The position numbers and the translations under genes were made by a program. Of a DNA stretch of 20,047 bases, positions 1 through 8,097 are shown piece after piece (within the stretch, counting starts at the first letter, position 1; every line of letters starts with the position of its first letter). Where the stretch lies: positions 1-20,047 of the forward strand of contig JAZQLP010000010.1 in assembly GCA_045542755.1 (NCBI GenBank). Direction: 5' to 3'. The notes below the pieces were generated by a model. That model had not been told where the DNA came from, did not search any database, and saw only the letters and a program-made list of their open reading frames with translations. Source of the stretch: JAZQLP01 sp045542755 (GTDB taxonomy: Bacteria > Bacillota > Clostridia > Oscillospirales > UBA644).

Positions 1-1
1 G

Positions 2-82
2 CTTATGAAGCTCGAAGGCGTTTATCATAAGCTTTATACGCTTCAGCAAGAGGCAATAAAGCATATTGCCATAGCTGAATAA
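2..82 (+). CDS. ABC transporter ATP-binding/permease protein, C-terminal end (partial)
   Basis: This open frame enters from the left edge and ends at TAA 80-82. The 26 visible residues (LMKLEGVYHKLYTLQ..., ending KHIAIAE) resemble the extreme C-terminus of ABC exporter nucleotide-binding subunits, where a 'G-Y-x-x-L-x-x-x-Q' segment follows the last helix. The neighbours support this reading: a DUF1854 gene and a second ABC exporter half follow on the same strand, and DUF1854 genes typically sit beside paired ABC exporters. The inference is that this gene encodes the first half of a heterodimer whose other half starts at 678. All catalytic motifs lie outside the window, so the assignment rests on a short tail and on context. 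Confidence 0.6.
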   Translation, partial: LMKLEGVYHKLYTLQQEAIKHIAIAE

Positions 83-83
83 G

Positions 84-105
84 AAGGAGGGGCAAGCCCC
101 TCCTT
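84..105 (+). other. GC-rich hairpin between ABC gene and DUF1854 gene
   Basis: A perfect 10-bp inverted repeat (AAGGAGGGGC / GCCCCTCCTT) with only AA between the arms follows the stop codon by 1 nt. No T-run follows, so it is not a standard intrinsic terminator. The left arm is itself a strong Shine-Dalgarno-like AAGGAGGGG with no start codon in reach, and the stem would hide it. The DUF1854 gene has its own separate AGGGAG site at 108-113. Likely roles are mRNA 3'-end protection or setting the relative expression of the two genes. Confidence 0.55.
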
Positions 106-121
106 ACAGGGAGATTTACAG

Positions 122-646
122 ATGGAGAACAACAGCATTACAGCTTTATCAAAGCTTAATCTTTTATCCCCCGAGACCACGGTTTTTTCGCCCTCTGACG
201 GCGGATATCTGAATATGGTGGCCGAGGGCGTGGAGTATAGTAAAATAAAGCTTTGTCGAGCTCTTCCTCACAAAAGACCCGATGAGTATATTTCGGTAAG
301 TGACAGAGAAAAGGGCGAGATAGGTATTATCAGAAGGGTATCGGAGTTTCCCATAGAGCAACAAACTCTTATTAAAGAGGAGCTTGAAAAGCTTTATTAC
401 CGTCCCGTAATCAGGAAGATACTTTCCGCAAAGGACAAGATGGGCTTTATTTATATGGAAGTTGAGACCACGTCGGGTCTTAAGGAGTTTGCCCTTCGTG
501 ACCCCACTCGCAATATTAGGTATCTTGATCCCTCTCAAAGCGCGGCGGTACAGATAACCGACGTTGACGGTAACAGATATTTGATAGAGGACTTTAACCT
601 CTTTGATTCCAAGAGCGCGAGGAAAATAGACGCTTATCTTGTTTAG
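122..646 (+). CDS. DUF1854 family protein (ABC exporter-associated)
   Basis: A 174-residue soluble protein with no signal peptide or membrane segment. It shows the DUF1854 pattern along its length: RALP at 46-49 and YISVSD at 56-61, then GEIGII, an ELEKLYYRPVI segment near 87-98, and DVDGNRY at 147-153 near the C-terminus. Family members of about 150-200 aa are encoded next to ABC exporter pairs, in some genomes in cyanophycin-associated clusters; their biochemical role is unknown. Here it lies between two ABC genes. It starts 39 nt after the first, with AGGGAG 8 nt before ATG, and stops 31 nt before the second. It is probably an accessory or regulatory subunit of the transporter. No cyanophycin synthetase is in view, so that link is not claimed. 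Confidence 0.85.
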   Translation: MENNSITALSKLNLLSPETTVFSPSDGGYLNMVAEGVEYSKIKLCRALPHKRPDEYISVSDREKGEIGIIRRVSEFPIEQQTLIKEELEKLYYRPVIRKILSAKDKMGFIYMEVETTSGLKEFALRDPTRNIRYLDPSQSAAVQITDVDGNRYLIEDFNLFDSKSARKIDAYLV

Positions 647-660
647 AGGTATAACCAGCC

Positions 661-668
661 AAGGAGGT
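661..668 (+). promoter_or_regulatory. Ribosome binding site fixing the ABC exporter start at 678
   Basis: A full-strength AAGGAGGT lies 9 nt before ATG 678. The frame stays open upstream to a TTG at 639, but that codon overlaps the DUF1854 stop region and would put this site inside the gene, so 678 is preferred. Confidence 0.85.
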
Positions 669-677
669 CGGCAGAAA

Positions 678-2894
678 ATGAACGGAAATCGTGAAGCGGT
701 TGTCTGCGAAAACGGCGTCATTTATGCGGCAAACTTTGATATAAATTCCTCTAACCTTTTCTGCGACGGAAGGGTAGAGGTGAAAAAGCATGATACCGAC
801 CTGCTTTTGACCGTAATCATGGACGGGCAGAAGGTGGTAAGCTTTAATATGGCGGAGATGAAAGAGCTGATAATAACCGCCCATATAGGTTGCAGTTCTC
901 TTGAGGCCGTAACGGTAAACGAAGATTCTTACAGACTGTGCAGATTTTCTCAAAGCTGCATCGGGCTTATGTCCGAATTTGTAAAGGCTTGTAACTATTA
1001 CTTTGATACCGGTGAATTGACAGAAATATCCTATGAACAGCAGCATTGTCCCAAGTGCGGAAAAAGATACTTTGCAGGATCTTCCGTTTGTATAAAATGC
1101 GTGGACAAGGGCTCCGTTTTAAAAAGGTTTCTTTCTTACGGTAAAAACGCTATTCCGGGGTTTTTAGTTGCGGCACTTCTTTTGTTTGTGGCAAACATAG
1201 TGTCGTTGCTTATCCCTTACGTTAACAGAATATTGGTGGATAATTATCTTTCTCCCGTCGACGGAGCCTCCGTTATTGGCGATAATCCCGCAAGGTCGGT
1301 TTTGCTTTTGGTTGGGCTGATGCTCCTTATGTACGTGTTCCATCGATTGTTTTCAATTATTCCCACAATTATCCGCGTCAAAACGGGACAGCGATTTATT
1401 AACGACCTTCGGGTAAAGGTTTACGATAAGGTACAAAGATTGTCCCTTTCTTCAGTTTTTCGCAGAACTACGGGCGACCTTATGAAGAGAGTTTCCGACG
1501 ATACACAAGAAATATCGTATTTTATAGAAGGAAACGTTTTGTGGTTCGTTCAGATAATCACGAGATTTGCTGGCGTACTTATATTTTTGCTGATCACCCG
1601 CCCCATAATGGCTCTTTTGATATTTTTACCCGTACCTTTAGTCCTTTTTCTTATATCTAAGATATGGGGATTTATTCATTCCAAATATGAAAGACAATGG
1701 ATTTTGGGTTCCCGATGCAACAGCATACTGCACGATATAGTTAAGGGAATAAGGGTAGTCAAGGTATTCGGTACAGAAAAACGCGAGATAGAAAAGTACC
1801 GCTTGGCAAACAAGAAATTTGCAGATATCTGCTCTGAAAACGAAAAAATATGGGCAGTTCTTATGCCGTTTCTTAATTTTGTCATCGGTGCCAGCGAGTT
1901 TTTGATACTTTATTACGGCGCTACCGCCGTATTTGGTACTAACGTGTTCGGCGACAGTATGTCCCTTGGCGAATTAACACAAACCGTTACCTATGCCGGT
2001 GTTATTTATTCAAGCCTCAACGGTCTTACCAGTTGGCCCAGAGATTTAGCCAATGCCGTTACCAGTATGGTGAAAATAAATGAGATAATGGATGAAGACA
2101 TTGAGATTAAGGACAGTGATAATGCAAAATCCCCCGAAATAAAGGGTGAAATAACCTTTAAAAACGTTACCTTCGGGTATAAGTCATACGAACCGGTACT
2201 TAAAAATATTTCTCTAAAAATAAAACAGGGCGAAATGGTAGGCCTTGTGGGACATTCGGGCGTTGGAAAATCCACCCTTATCAATCTTGTTATGCGACTT
2301 TACGACGTAAACTCAGGAAGGGTTGAGATAGACGGCCACGATATCCGAGAGATTTCACGGGAAACGCTCTGCAACGATATAGGTGTGGTTTTTCAGGAAA
2401 CCTACCTTTTTGCGGGAAGCATATATGATAATATAGCTTATGCAAAGCCGGAGGCTACTCCCGAGGAGGTCTTTGCCGCCGCAAGAATAGCCAATGCCCA
2501 CGAGTTTATTATTAAGCTGCCCGATGCGTATAATACCGTTGTGGGCGAAAACGGACACTCCCTTTCTGGCGGTGAAAGACAAAGGGTGGCTATAGCCCGA
2601 GCAATATTGAAAGACCCCAAGATACTTATTCTCGATGAGGCAACGGCAAGTCTTGATACCGAAACGGAAAGCAAGATTCAGGAAGCCCTTCAGCAACTTA
2701 TAAAGGGAAGGACCACAATAGCCATCGCTCATAGGTTATCCACCTTGCGCCATGCCGACAGGATAATCGTCCTTGAAAAAGGAAAGCTCCACGAGGAAGG
2801 TCCCCACGAAGAACTTCTTAAGAAGAAGGGTATATATTACAATCTGGTTATGGCTCAAAAAGAAACCACAAAAATGGCATCGACAAATGTTTAA
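678..2894 (+). CDS. ABC exporter half-transporter with N-terminal zinc ribbon
   Basis: A 738-aa fused membrane and ATPase subunit. Residues 1-115 form a cytoplasmic N-terminal domain I cannot name with certainty. A four-Cys zinc ribbon follows (CPKC 124-127, CIKC 138-141). The exporter-type membrane domain occupies about 155-470, and the nucleotide-binding domain about 490-725. Visible ATPase motifs are Walker A GHSGVGKS (525-532), Q-loop Gln573, signature LSGGE (629-633), Walker B ILILDE (649-654, catalytic Glu654) and switch His685, so this half looks catalytically intact. It probably dimerises with the product of the partial gene at the left edge, with the DUF1854 protein as accessory. The substrate is unknown. 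Co-transcription with the glycosidase and oxidoreductase downstream is likely (22-nt gap). Confidence 0.88.
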   Translation: MNGNREAVVCENGVIYAANFDINSSNLFCDGRVEVKKHDTDLLLTVIMDGQKVVSFNMAEMKELIITAHIGCSSLEAVTVNEDSYRLCRFSQSCIGLMSEFVKACNYYFDTGELTEISYEQQHCPKCGKRYFAGSSVCIKCVDKGSVLKRFLSYGKNAIPGFLVAALLLFVANIVSLLIPYVNRILVDNYLSPVDGASVIGDNPARSVLLLVGLMLLMYVFHRLFSIIPTIIRVKTGQRFINDLRVKVYDKVQRLSLSSVFRRTTGDLMKRVSDDTQEISYFIEGNVLWFVQIITRFAGVLIFLLITRPIMALLIFLPVPLVLFLISKIWGFIHSKYERQWILGSRCNSILHDIVKGIRVVKVFGTEKREIEKYRLANKKFADICSENEKIWAVLMPFLNFVIGASEFLILYYGATAVFGTNVFGDSMSLGELTQTVTYAGVIYSSLNGLTSWPRDLANAVTSMVKINEIMDEDIEIKDSDNAKSPEIKGEITFKNVTFGYKSYEPVLKNISLKIKQGEMVGLVGHSGVGKSTLINLVMRLYDVNSGRVEIDGHDIREISRETLCNDIGVVFQETYLFAGSIYDNIAYAKPEATPEEVFAAARIANAHEFIIKLPDAYNTVVGENGHSLSGGERQRVAIARAILKDPKILILDEATASLDTETESKIQEALQQLIKGRTTIAIAHRLSTLRHADRIIVLEKGKLHEEGPHEELLKKKGIYYNLVMAQKETTKMASTNV

Positions 2895-2916
2895 ATAAGG
2901 CAAGGAGAAAAGAAAA

Positions 2917-4272
2917 ATGCAAAAACTTAAGGTTCATGAAAGCGGAAAATATTTTATGTATGAGGACGGTACTCCCTTTTTCTATCTCGGAGATACTGCC
3001 TGGGATATTTTTCAGCGTCTTACCAGAGATGAAGTAGAGTATTATATGTCGGTACGCTCAAAGCAGGGCTTTACCGCAATACAGAGCATCCTCCTTTCGG
3101 GAACGGAATATTACAATTATAAAAACGAGTACGGTCGCACCAGCCTGAAGGAGCCCTACGATAAGCTTGACTATGATAACGAGGGTGAGGATTCTTGGTG
3201 GGGACACGTTGATTTTGTCCTTGACTGCGCTGAAAAGTACGGTCTTTATATGGCACTCGTTCCCATGTGGAACAATAAATACAGCGACCCCGAAAACACT
3301 CTTTTCAAGGGTTACGAGCCCAGCTTTGAATACGGCAAGTTTTTGGGTGAAAGATTCCGTGACAGACCTAATATAATCTGGCTTCTTGGCGGTGACGTTG
3401 AGGTCAAGCCCCATATGGAAGAAATATTCAAGGGCCTTGCAGACGGTATTAAGGCAGGAGAGGCAGAGGACAATCATCATCTTATCGGTTTCCATCCTCA
3501 CGGCATTTCCAATTCCGTAGGTGAGTTTGGCGATAAGGATTATCTTGATTTCCATACCTCCCAGAGCGGCCATACCGTTGAATCCTATAATCCTTACAGA
3601 TATTTCGGAGATATGCCCAACGTTGGAAAACCCTATTTTGATGCAGAGGCTCATTACGAGGACCACGTTGCAAATTGGGTATCCTCCTTCCGCCGTTGGG
3701 ACGGCAACGATATAAGAGAGGGAGCTTACGAAAGCGTATTTGCAGGTGCCTGCGGTCAGACCTACGGCAACCCCATAATGTGCTTCTTCCTTTACGAACC
3801 CATTACCCGCTATAAGTGTAAATACTACATAGGCAACGTTGAAAAGGATAACCTTAACGGCGACGGATGGACTCACGCCATCCATCATCCCGGAGCTGAA
3901 AGCCTTAAGCATCTGAAAAAGCTCCGTTTGTCCAGACCCTATTTTGATTTCAGACCTGCCCAGGAAATGGTGCTTAATTCTGAGGACGATTTCCTCTTCG
4001 GACGTATTTCTGCGGCAAGAGGCAAGGACTACGCCTTCGTTTACACTCCCTACGGCAGAGAGATAAAGGTTGACTGCTCACAGCTTGACGCTCAGTTTAT
4101 CAGAGCATCCTGGTTTAACCCCCGTACAGGCGAAGAAAAGCTCATTTGTCAGATTCCTCCCAGAAAGGCTATTTTCGTACCCGAAACCCAGGGTAAAGGT
4201 CAGGATTGGGTACTCATTCTTGACGGCGGTAAGCGCGATTGGAAGGAAATCGGGCAGATAATCCACGAATAA
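2917..4272 (+). CDS. Apiosidase-like glycoside hydrolase (DUF4038, GH140-type)
   Basis: A 451-aa protein with an (alpha/beta)8-barrel catalytic region (about 1-345) of the DUF4038/apiosidase-like family and a C-terminal beta-domain (about 350-440) like the 'putative collagen-binding domain' usually found there. Family landmarks are FFYLGDTAWD near the N-terminus, NIIWLLGGD (152-160), LDFHTSQSGH (210-219) with a probable catalytic Asp211, and FDAEAHYED (241-249) with a probable catalytic Glu244. Characterised GH140 members release apiose from pectic rhamnogalacturonan II, but the family is broader and the substrate here is not fixed by sequence. There is no signal peptide, so it should act in the cytoplasm on imported oligosaccharides. 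AAGGAG lies 9 nt before ATG. It forms an operon with the oxidoreductase 22 nt downstream. Confidence 0.85.
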   Translation: MQKLKVHESGKYFMYEDGTPFFYLGDTAWDIFQRLTRDEVEYYMSVRSKQGFTAIQSILLSGTEYYNYKNEYGRTSLKEPYDKLDYDNEGEDSWWGHVDFVLDCAEKYGLYMALVPMWNNKYSDPENTLFKGYEPSFEYGKFLGERFRDRPNIIWLLGGDVEVKPHMEEIFKGLADGIKAGEAEDNHHLIGFHPHGISNSVGEFGDKDYLDFHTSQSGHTVESYNPYRYFGDMPNVGKPYFDAEAHYEDHVANWVSSFRRWDGNDIREGAYESVFAGACGQTYGNPIMCFFLYEPITRYKCKYYIGNVEKDNLNGDGWTHAIHHPGAESLKHLKKLRLSRPYFDFRPAQEMVLNSEDDFLFGRISAARGKDYAFVYTPYGREIKVDCSQLDAQFIRASWFNPRTGEEKLICQIPPRKAIFVPETQGKGQDWVLILDGGKRDWKEIGQIIHE

Positions 4273-4294
4273 TTTTGAAGGACGGGAATATTTT

Positions 4295-5557
4295 ATGGAA
4301 AAGAAAAAGGTTATAATTATCGGCTGCGGAAGCCGAGGAGAAGGGTACAGCCGCAAGGGCTTCGATATGGAAAAATTTGACGTCGTCGCAATAGCTGAGC
4401 CCATTGAAAACCGCAGAGTATTCGTTCAGCAGCGACACAATATACCCGATGAGATGGCTTTCGAATCCTGGGAGCCTCTTCTCGAAATGCCTAAAATGGC
4501 CGACGCCGCTATAATCGCCACTATGGACAGGGATCACTTCGCTCCTGCAATGGCAGCAATAGAGAAGGGCTATCATCTTCTTTTGGAAAAGCCGGTCTCT
4601 CCCCTTCCTGAAGAGTGTCTGGCTCTTGAAAAAGCAGCCAAAGAAAAGGGCGTGTCGGTTATAGTATGTCACGTGCTTCGCTATACCCCGTTTTTCCGCG
4701 CCATAAAAAGGATTATTGACGAAGGAATTCTGGGCGAGGTAGTAAACATTCAGCATATTGAACCCGTCGGTAACGTTCATCAGAGCCATAGCTTCGTCAG
4801 AGGTAAGTGGAAAAACAGCGAGGAAAGCTCCTGTATGATACTCCAGAAATCATGTCACGATACCGATATAGTGCAGTGGCTCGTCGGCAGGGAGTGTACC
4901 CGAGTACAGAGCTTTGGATCTTTGACTTATTTTAAGCGCGAAAACGCCCCCGAAGGATCTCCCGATTACTGTATAGAAGGCTGTCCCGAAGGCGATACCT
5001 GCCCATATAATGCGGTAAAGCTTTATTTTGATAATAAGACCAATATGTGGTTCCGTAGGGCGAGCACAAACAAGATGGAACCTACCGATGAGGACGTTGC
5101 AGAGGTTCTTCGTACCAGTGAGTACGGCAGATGCGTTTTTAAGTGCTCTAACAACGTGGTTGACCATCAGGTGGTCAATATGGAGTTTGAGGGCGGCGTT
5201 ACCTGCAGCTTCACTATGTGCGCCTTTGCCTCCGGCGGAAGAGAAATTCGCGTAATGGGAACCAAGGGTGAGCTTCGCGGAGTAATGGGACAGCCCACTT
5301 TGCATCACAGGGATTTTATTACCAAACAAAGTTCCGAGATACAGATTGCCGATAAGGTGGTGGACGATACCATAGTCGGCGGTCACGGCGGCGGAGATCA
5401 GGGAATAATAACCGCCTTTTGCGATATGCTCAACGGCAAATCGGTTTCATCAATGGCTGATATTTCGGTATCGGTGAAAAATCATATGATAGCTTTTGCC
5501 GCCGAAAGGTCCCGTTTAGAGGGCAGAGTCGTGGAAGTAAGTGAGTTTTATAAATAA
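4295..5557 (+). CDS. Gfo/Idh/MocA family NAD(P)-dependent oxidoreductase
   Basis: A 420-aa cytoplasmic dehydrogenase. The N-terminal Rossmann fold begins KVIIIGCGSRGEGY (5-18), the family signature EKP is at 98-100, and the usual catalytic Lys/His/Asp region appears as KSCHDTD (185-191). Members oxidise or reduce sugars, inositols and related polyols. An insertion with three closely spaced cysteines (CIEGCPEGDTC, Cys226, Cys230, Cys236) occurs in a subset of these proteins and could bind a metal; that is inference. GAAGGA lies 11 nt before ATG. As the last gene of the operon, 22 nt after the glycosidase, it probably acts on the sugar the glycosidase releases or on a modified sugar. The exact substrate cannot be named. 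Confidence 0.88.
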   Translation: MEKKKVIIIGCGSRGEGYSRKGFDMEKFDVVAIAEPIENRRVFVQQRHNIPDEMAFESWEPLLEMPKMADAAIIATMDRDHFAPAMAAIEKGYHLLLEKPVSPLPEECLALEKAAKEKGVSVIVCHVLRYTPFFRAIKRIIDEGILGEVVNIQHIEPVGNVHQSHSFVRGKWKNSEESSCMILQKSCHDTDIVQWLVGRECTRVQSFGSLTYFKRENAPEGSPDYCIEGCPEGDTCPYNAVKLYFDNKTNMWFRRASTNKMEPTDEDVAEVLRTSEYGRCVFKCSNNVVDHQVVNMEFEGGVTCSFTMCAFASGGREIRVMGTKGELRGVMGQPTLHHRDFITKQSSEIQIADKVVDDTIVGGHGGGDQGIITAFCDMLNGKSVSSMADISVSVKNHMIAFAAERSRLEGRVVEVSEFYK

Positions 5558-5571
5558 TTCAGATTAGATAT

Positions 5572-5603
5572 AAAAGCACAGCGTGTCAATACGCTGTGCT
5601 TTT
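5572..5603. terminator. Bidirectional intrinsic terminator between convergent operons
   Basis: A perfect 13-bp stem (AAAAGCACAGCGT / ACGCTGTGCTTTT) with a 6-nt loop GTCAAT. The flanking A and T runs make it work in both directions, for the oxidoreductase operon (plus) and clpC (minus, stop codon at 5608-5610). Confidence 0.9.
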
Positions 5604-5607
5604 AGTA

Positions 5608-8058
5608 TTATTCGGCTTTTGTGAATAATAATTTGTCTTCGTTTGCGGTGACGACTACCCTATCTCCTGCTTTAAAGGTTCCTTCCAGTATTTTTTCTGC
5701 CAGATTGTCTTCCAGCATTGACTGGATAGTTCTCTTGAGGGGTCTTGCTCCGTAGGAGGGGTCAAAGCCTTTTTTGGAAATCAGGTCAAGGGCGGACTGC
5801 TCAACCTTGAGCGTGATACCCATAGTTCCCAGTCGCTGCGTAACGGTGGTTATCATTCCCTCCGCGATAAGGGCTATATCCTCTTTTTTCAGCTGACGGA
5901 AAACGATAATATCGTCTATACGGTTAAGAAATTCGGGGCGGAAGGACTGCTTGAGCTGGCTCATTACCTGCTCCTTTATTTTGTCCTGCGCCTTACCGTA
6001 GCTTTCGTCCTGAGGAGTGAATCCCATAGAGGACTTTGTATTCACTATGCTTTGGGCTCCCACGTTACTGGTCATGATGATGACTGTGTTTTTAAAGTCC
6101 ACCTTTCGTCCCTGCGCGTCGGTGAGAATACCGTCGTCAAGTACCTGAAGCATAACGTTAAAGACGTCGGGGTGAGCCTTTTCTATCTCGTCAAAGAGGA
6201 TGACGGAGTAGGGCTTTCTTCGTACTTTATCGGTAAGCTGCCCCCCTTCGTCGTATCCCACGTATCCCGGAGGTGAGCCGATAAGCTTGGAAACGGTATG
6301 CTTTTCCATATATTCGGACATATCTACCCTTATCATGGCGTTTTCGTCGCCGAACATCACCTCTGCCAAAGCCTTGGAAAGCTCGGTTTTACCTACGCCC
6401 GTGGGGCCGAGGAAGAGGAATGAGCCTATGGGACGCTTGGGGTCTTTAAGGCCAACTCTGCTGCGGCGGATAGCCTTCGACACGGCAATTACAGCCTCGT
6501 CCTGTCCGATGACCCTTTCGTGGATTATCTTTTCCATATTCAGGAGCCGTTCACTTTCTTCGGAGAGGAGCTTTCTTACGGGGATTCCCGTGGAAAGAGC
6601 CAAAACGTCGGCAATTTCGTTTTCGGTAACTGTGAGCTCTTTTGACGATGCGGTTGCCGACCACTGTTTGCGTAATTCTTCAAGCTCTGCTGCTGCTTTT
6701 TTCTCTTCGTCACGAAGCTTTGCCGCGTTTTCGTAGTCCTGCTTCTTTACCGCGTCTTCCTTTTCGGCGGCAATTCTTTTCACCTCGTCCTCTTTTTCTG
6801 TAAGGTCGGGAGGCGCCGTCATGTTTGATATTCTGATTTTAGACGATGCCTCGTCCATAAGGTCTATGGCCTTATCGGGGAGAAATCTGTCCTGAATATA
6901 TCTCTTGCTCAGCTTAACGGCGGCTTCTACGGCCCCGTCGGTAATTTTTACGTTATGGTGAGCTTCGTATTTATCCCTTATGCCTTTAAGAATGAGAATG
7001 GAGTCATCAACGGAGGGTTCTGCCACGATTATCGGCTGAAATCTTCTTTCAAGAGCGGCATCCTTTTCAATGTGCTTCTTGTATTCGTTAAGGGTCGTTG
7101 CTCCTATAACCTGCAATTCACCTCTTGCAAGGGAAGGCTTAAGGATGTTGGCCGCATCAACGGCGCCTTCTGCGGAGCCGGCGCCTATAAGAACGTGGAT
7201 CTCGTCTATAAACAGCACCACGTTACCCGCCTTGCTTACTTCTTCGATGGCGTTTTTGAGTCTTTCTTCAAAGTCACCTCTGTATTTTGCGCCTGCTATC
7301 ATAGATGCAATATCAAGGGTAACTACTCTTTTGCCTTTAAGAGTTTCGGGTACCATTCCCTTTACGATGTGTTGAGCAAGTCCCTCTGCGATGGCAGTCT
7401 TGCCTACGCCGGGCTCACCGATAAGACAGGGGTTGTTTTTTGTTCTGCGGCTGAGTACCTGGATAACTCTCTCTATTTCCTTGCTTCTTCCGATAACGGG
7501 GTCTATTTTGCCCCCTTCAGCCATGGCTGTAAGGTCTCTTCCGAAGCTGTCAAGGGTGGGGGTGCCTTTGCTCTTTCCTCCGGGTCTGGCGGAATTTTTT
7601 GCGGCGGTAGAGTCTGCTCCCGCAAGTCCCTGTTGGGAAACAACCTCTTCAAATATTTCTCTTACGTCAGCCCCTTCGGAGCGAATCATTTCTGCAGCCT
7701 TGCTTTCGCTTTCTCTCAAAAGCGCCATAAGGAGATGCTCCGTTCCCACGAGGTTAGCCCCTGCGTGACTTGCCTCGATTACGGAATTCTGGATAATTCT
7801 TTTAAGACGGGGAGTTACGTCCTGAAGGGAGAGATTTGTGGGTACGCCCGTGCCAATCTCTTCGGCTATTTTGTTGAGAACCAGAGTGTCGGAAATACCG
7901 AACTTTGACAGCGTTCTGGCGGCCATACTGTCACCCGTCTGGCAAAGTCCCAGAAGAAGATGCTCCGTTCCGATATATCCGTGGCCAAGCTGACGGGCGG
8001 CCTCGATGGTGTTTTCTATTGCCATATTGGCTCTGGTTGTAAAGTTTTCAAAAATCAT
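5608..8058 (-). CDS. clpC: ATP-dependent Clp protease ATP-binding subunit ClpC
   Basis: An 816-aa Hsp100/Clp unfoldase, full family length. It has an N-terminal Clp repeat domain (1-145), a first AAA+ module with Walker A GEPGVGKT (214-221) and Walker B VVLFIDE (280-286), a middle UVR-type coiled coil (about 425-462), and a second AAA+ module with Walker A GPTGVGKT (551-558) and Walker B VILFDE (619-624). The MGF tripeptide at 678-680 is the ClpP-docking loop, so it should pair with ClpP, encoded elsewhere. In Firmicutes ClpC degrades misfolded proteins marked with phospho-arginine by McsB. It is the last gene of the ctsR operon, 39 nt after mcsB, with a GGAAGG site before ATG. Confidence 0.97.
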   Translation of the reverse strand: MIFENFTTRANMAIENTIEAARQLGHGYIGTEHLLLGLCQTGDSMAARTLSKFGISDTLVLNKIAEEIGTGVPTNLSLQDVTPRLKRIIQNSVIEASHAGANLVGTEHLLMALLRESESKAAEMIRSEGADVREIFEEVVSQQGLAGADSTAAKNSARPGGKSKGTPTLDSFGRDLTAMAEGGKIDPVIGRSKEIERVIQVLSRRTKNNPCLIGEPGVGKTAIAEGLAQHIVKGMVPETLKGKRVVTLDIASMIAGAKYRGDFEERLKNAIEEVSKAGNVVLFIDEIHVLIGAGSAEGAVDAANILKPSLARGELQVIGATTLNEYKKHIEKDAALERRFQPIIVAEPSVDDSILILKGIRDKYEAHHNVKITDGAVEAAVKLSKRYIQDRFLPDKAIDLMDEASSKIRISNMTAPPDLTEKEDEVKRIAAEKEDAVKKQDYENAAKLRDEEKKAAAELEELRKQWSATASSKELTVTENEIADVLALSTGIPVRKLLSEESERLLNMEKIIHERVIGQDEAVIAVSKAIRRSRVGLKDPKRPIGSFLFLGPTGVGKTELSKALAEVMFGDENAMIRVDMSEYMEKHTVSKLIGSPPGYVGYDEGGQLTDKVRRKPYSVILFDEIEKAHPDVFNVMLQVLDDGILTDAQGRKVDFKNTVIIMTSNVGAQSIVNTKSSMGFTPQDESYGKAQDKIKEQVMSQLKQSFRPEFLNRIDDIIVFRQLKKEDIALIAEGMITTVTQRLGTMGITLKVEQSALDLISKKGFDPSYGARPLKRTIQSMLEDNLAEKILEGTFKAGDRVVVTANEDKLLFTKAE

Positions 8059-8097
8059 ATGCTGTGTTACCTTCCTTTCTCTGGAACGTACTCTTTA

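Noticed and set aside
639..677. Upstream TTG start giving a 751-aa ABC protein
   Set aside because: AAGGAGGT at 661-668 with 9-nt spacing to ATG 678 is far better, and the TTG lies within the DUF1854 gene's last codons.
122..2894. Cyanophycin-associated transporter label
   Set aside because: DUF1854 and its ABC partners occur in cyanophycin clusters, but no cyanophycin gene is visible here, so the label would go beyond the evidence.
6955..7908. 317-codon open frame on the plus strand opposite clpC
   Set aside because: It lies fully inside clpC on the other strand, resembles no family, and is explained by the codon bias of clpC.
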